8,281 bases of DNA from positions 1 to 8,281 of the forward strand of contig JACVCA010000044.1 in NCBI GenBank assembly GCA_016742295.1. The letters are read 5' to 3'. Below are positions 5,526 through 8,281 of the stretch, one piece after another. Made by a program: the position numbers and the translations under genes. The stretch is from Alphaproteobacteria bacterium (GTDB lineage Bacteria; Pseudomonadota; Alphaproteobacteria; JAGOMX01). Under the pieces are notes generated by a model, which worked only from the letters and a program-made list of their open reading frames with translations, did no database searches and was not told the origin of the DNA. Each line of letters starts with the position of its first letter. Positions within the stretch are counted from its first letter, which is position 1.

Positions 5526-8281
5526 GCTGCATCGCTGTGGTGTTCGCGTGCCCATTCTTGGATACGTGCAAGATGAACATAATCATTAAAACGCAATCCT
5601 TTTCCTGGACGAGGTTCTGGCAAATAAGGTACAGCAGGGTCGTTAAACTTTTCAATCAACGCCCTTAAGCCCTTTAGTGCAATGGAAGCAAGATCGTACG
5701 GCTTTTCTTTGATAGATTCAATGGTTCCTGCAGGACTGCCACCTGTAAGGCGCCAAAAGCTAAGCTCATTTATTGCCAGGTTAGGAACATCGGCAAAACC
5801 ACCTCCTAGGGCAATTGCAGCTTCTAAAGGTAGTTGGGGTGAAAAACCTTCCTTAATTTCCATAAGGCTGGGTATTGCTCCTGTTTTGTAATCTATGATG
5901 CTAATTGTATTGTCGTGATATACATCAATGCGGTCTGCTTTTGCTTTCACAGTGAAATCTTGACCTTCAACTACCAATATTAATTGACCTGAAAATTCTG
6001 TGAAGGTTTTTTTGATGTTTAAGGCACGTTTGCGTTCGGTTTCAATAACCCACTGTGCAATTCGTTTAAAACGCGGCCACCAGAAGCTTGTCGTCATACT
6101 AGGAGGTGAAGCTGTATTGAAAAGTTCTTGGCCCATTATATAAAATGACTCAATTGCATCATTTGCAAAGACATTCGGATTAGAGCGTTGATAACAATCT
6201 AAGATATGGTGAATTAAAGACCCTCTGGCTGCAGTATCAAACGTGCCATTAAGAGGTTGTAGAGGCTTAAGTTTAAGAATATGTCGTGCATAAAGGGCGT
6301 AAGGATCACGCATCCACATTTCAATCTGAGTTACAGAGAGCGTACGAGGGCGAGCGAAGAGGGGGGGCTTTGGAGCCGGTTGGTTGATACTTTTAATCTC
6401 TTGAGGCTGATCAAGTTTGGTTTGCCAGTAAATCCAGTCCTGTCCTTGATCCAACTGATGCTCAAAACCTGAAGCTTTTAAAACAGCCTCAAGGCGTAAC
6501 AGCCAACGGGACGGGACGGTGGGAGTTCCATTAATACGCATCGAGCGTGTCATGATCACTTCAGGAGCGCAGAAAGCTTGACTAAAATCGTGCGCTGATA
6601 GCCCAATACGGCGTTCAGCAAGCGACAGACCAAATTGGTTACGCATGGATCTATTGAGCCACAAATCTGCTTGAATTTCTGGAGGCCAACTCCCCTCATT
6701 AAGACTCCCAAGGATAACTAAATCTGCATGTTGCATACGAGCTTCGAGGGGACCCAAAATTGCAATACGCGGGTGAAACCCTTGCCTGAGACGTACGGCA
6801 TAGTCCTGCATAAATTCGCGTAATAAAAGCGGATAATCTTTGAGATGTAAAGGAGAAAAGTCTACGCAGGTCCCTAGCTCTTGCATAAAGTCTTGTGCGA
6901 CAGCACCGGCTTCTTCAGCCCATATTTGTTGAGGATTAAGTTTCCCTAAATAATCAATCAACTTTAAATGAATTTCACAATATTTGAAAAAAGGAGTGTC
7001 TTCTTGAAGAGATTTTATAAGAGATTTAATAAGATCATTCAATTCTTTAAGCCATTCATAAAGAACTTGATCTTTATTTTCTTTAGCTTTTAAAAGAATA
7101 TTTTCCAGTCCATTTAAAGGTGATGAGCCTCGTAAGTAATCGTATTCAAGGCGTGTTAAAAGTTCATGAAATTGCTGTGGATCAAGAGTGCCTGAACAAA
7201 ACGGATGCTTTAACATGGCGAGTAAAGGGAGAGGGGCGTCTGAATCTGCAAGAAATTCAGCAGTCAAAAGCAGGAAGGTTCCTGGTAAAGTTTCTGCAAG
7301 TAACGTACCAGCTGAATCATTAGGACAAATATTCCAACGTTTTAATTCGGCTATGACACGTCGGACTAGATTACGGTCAGGCGTAATCAGGGCTACAGTT
7401 TTTTGAGCTGTTTCAAGTGTATGGCGCATAAGAAGAGCAATCACCGTCGCTTCTTCCTGCGGGCTTATACAATCAATACGCTTGCATCCTTGAAGAGCTT
7501 GATGAAGAGTATTAGATTCCATATGCCATTTTGTCGAGAGGGCAGGTTGCATCGCTTGGGAGATAAGTTTTTCACGGGCTTTACCCTGCCTATTATCTTC
7601 AACCAAAACATTGAGATCGGGAATTTCATCCCGGGTAAGCTCAAACTTAGCAAGCAGTTTCGCAAGCCCATATTGGGGATGTGTGACTTCAAGGCTGTGC
7701 CAATAATCTTCACAAAGATGTCGGTCAAGACCTGGCAAGATCACTTTACCGTGGGGTAAGTTTGCAACCACTTGCATAAGATGAGAGGTAGCAGGGATTG
7801 TTCCGGTTGAGCCTGCAATAATAATCGGATGGTCAGGTGGAGTTTTCTGCCATAATTGGGCATAAGATTCAAGCAGTTTGCGCCTATAGCTCGATGGATC
7901 TATCAATCCCTGTTCGGCAAGAATTTGGGGCCAATGATGAGTAATAATCTTTAAGAAGTCGAGAGTAATTTGCCAGTGCCTTGCGTATTCATCTGGTACC
8001 AAAGTATCTATCTCTGTAAAACTTAAGCCTTCCCATTCAACTTGATCAATAAGGTGGGCTAGTTCGCGTGCTAATTTTGCAGCTTGAACAAGGTGCTGGC
8101 TATTGTCTTTTAAAATGGGGTTATGATGCACAATAAGCCGTATTAACAAGCTTTGACGCATTAAATTTGATGCTGCTTGAGGTAGATCAAAAGGATAAAG
8201 ATCTTGCTCATTTGAAAATACTACATCATTTGCTTCAAGGTCACCAAGAGGCATCATGCGCGGTAATAAAAGGGACTGACC
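5522..8281 (-). CDS. addB: AddB subunit, alphaproteobacterial type, N-terminus beyond window
   Basis: AddB pairs with AddA: it contributes the second nuclease and an inactive helicase-like fold. The frame is open to the right edge; 919 residues are visible. The codons before the ATG at 8257 read GQSLLLPR, joining MMPLGDL to give the conserved LLLPRxxPLGD of this family, so that ATG is internal and perhaps 60-90 residues lie outside (family members are near 1000). Landmarks: IIAGSTGTIPATS (about 7795-7830), LGSLNEGSWPPE near 6660-6720, then a proline-rich linker (about 6350-6400) and a RecB-like nuclease: SVTQIEMW...DPYALYAR (about 6280-6345), GSLIHHIL (about 6200-6226), KADRID (about 5926-5945) and IDYKTG with D at 5891-5893 and K at 5885-5887. 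The catalytic DYK is intact. The cysteines that hold an iron-sulphur cluster in Bacillus AddB are not seen, as expected in this subgroup. The stop overlaps the addA start as ATGA. The promoter is outside the window. Confidence 0.96.
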   Translation of the reverse strand, partial: GQSLLLPRMMPLGDLEANDVVFSNEQDLYPFDLPQAASNLMRQSLLIRLIVHHNPILKDNSQHLVQAAKLARELAHLIDQVEWEGLSFTEIDTLVPDEYARHWQITLDFLKIITHHWPQILAEQGLIDPSSYRRKLLESYAQLWQKTPPDHPIIIAGSTGTIPATSHLMQVVANLPHGKVILPGLDRHLCEDYWHSLEVTHPQYGLAKLLAKFELTRDEIPDLNVLVEDNRQGKAREKLISQAMQPALSTKWHMESNTLHQALQGCKRIDCISPQEEATVIALLMRHTLETAQKTVALITPDRNLVRRVIAELKRWNICPNDSAGTLLAETLPGTFLLLTAEFLADSDAPLPLLAMLKHPFCSGTLDPQQFHELLTRLEYDYLRGSSPLNGLENILLKAKENKDQVLYEWLKELNDLIKSLIKSLQEDTPFFKYCEIHLKLIDYLGKLNPQQIWAEEAGAVAQDFMQELGTCVDFSPLHLKDYPLLLREFMQDYAVRLRQGFHPRIAILGPLEARMQHADLVILGSLNEGSWPPEIQADLWLNRSMRNQFGLSLAERRIGLSAHDFSQAFCAPEVIMTRSMRINGTPTVPSRWLLRLEAVLKASGFEHQLDQGQDWIYWQTKLDQPQEIKSINQPAPKPPLFARPRTLSVTQIEMWMRDPYALYARHILKLKPLQPLNGTFDTAARGSLIHHILDCYQRSNPNVFANDAIESFYIMGQELFNTASPPSMTTSFWWPRFKRIAQWVIETERKRALNIKKTFTEFSGQLILVVEGQDFTVKAKADRIDVYHDNTISIIDYKTGAIPSLMEIKEGFSPQLPLEAAIALGGGFADVPNLAINELSFWRLTGGSPAGTIESIKEKPYDLASIALKGLRALIEKFNDPAVPYLPEPRPGKGLRFNDYVHLARIQEWAREHHSDAA

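Noticed and set aside
5526..5555. Ten-codon extension of addA to an ATG at 5555
   Set aside because: The added residues (MGTRTPQRCS) do not resemble AddA N-termini and the extension deepens the overlap with addB; the ATGA overlap at 5522-5525 is the more natural start.
6280..6345. Lack of iron-sulphur cysteines in the AddB nuclease domain
   Set aside because: The Asp-Pro in DPYALYAR where Bacillus-type AddB has Cys-Pro is, as far as I know, normal for alphaproteobacterial AddB, so it is a subgroup trait and not a loss in this organism.
7403..7759. 118-codon open frame on the plus strand, opposite addB
   Set aside because: It lies wholly inside the well-supported addB frame, has no ribosome site or recognisable domain, and is a shadow of the coding strand; the same applies to the other short frames inside addA and addB.
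8255..8257. ATG at 8257 as the true addB start
   Set aside because: The frame continues upstream to the window edge and encodes LLLPR directly before it, part of a conserved AddB motif, so this methionine is internal.

Overview
The window looks like a piece of the chromosome of an AT-rich alphaproteobacterium, probably one living inside a eukaryotic cell (a Holosporales/Paracaedibacter-like symbiont is my best guess). Two things point there. The large genes are AddA and AddB of the alphaproteobacterial type, and a smaller gene encodes a protein with a signal peptide followed by a clear F-box, a eukaryotic ubiquitin-ligase adaptor motif known mainly from bacteria that manipulate eukaryotic hosts. 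The taxonomic placement is inference.

Layout, left to right. Positions 1-220 (minus) hold the N-terminal half of a dUTPase gene (dut) that runs off the left edge. Positions 221-501 are an intergenic region that becomes extremely AT-rich toward its right end and carries a candidate promoter. Positions 502-1092 (plus) encode a small unknown protein with a secretion signal; its natural start appears to be broken by one base in an A7 tract at 472-478. A strong two-way hairpin terminator (1114-1146) separates it from the convergent F-box gene (1187-1954, minus). A 148-base AT-rich gap with an operator-like dyad follows. Then comes the addB-addA pair on the minus strand: addB (5522-8281, N-terminus beyond the right edge) overlaps addA (2103-5525) by four bases.

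How the genes fit together. AddA and AddB form the helicase-nuclease that processes double-strand breaks for RecA, and dUTPase keeps uracil out of DNA, so the flanks are genome-maintenance genes. The two genes between them are of another kind: both products carry an export signal, neither is a housekeeping protein, and they are visibly more AT-rich than addAB. I read this as a small accessory insert coding for host- or competitor-directed proteins. The F-box gene lies on the same strand just downstream of addA with no visible terminator between them, so read-through from addBA is possible.

No RNA genes, insertion sequences or CRISPR arrays were seen.
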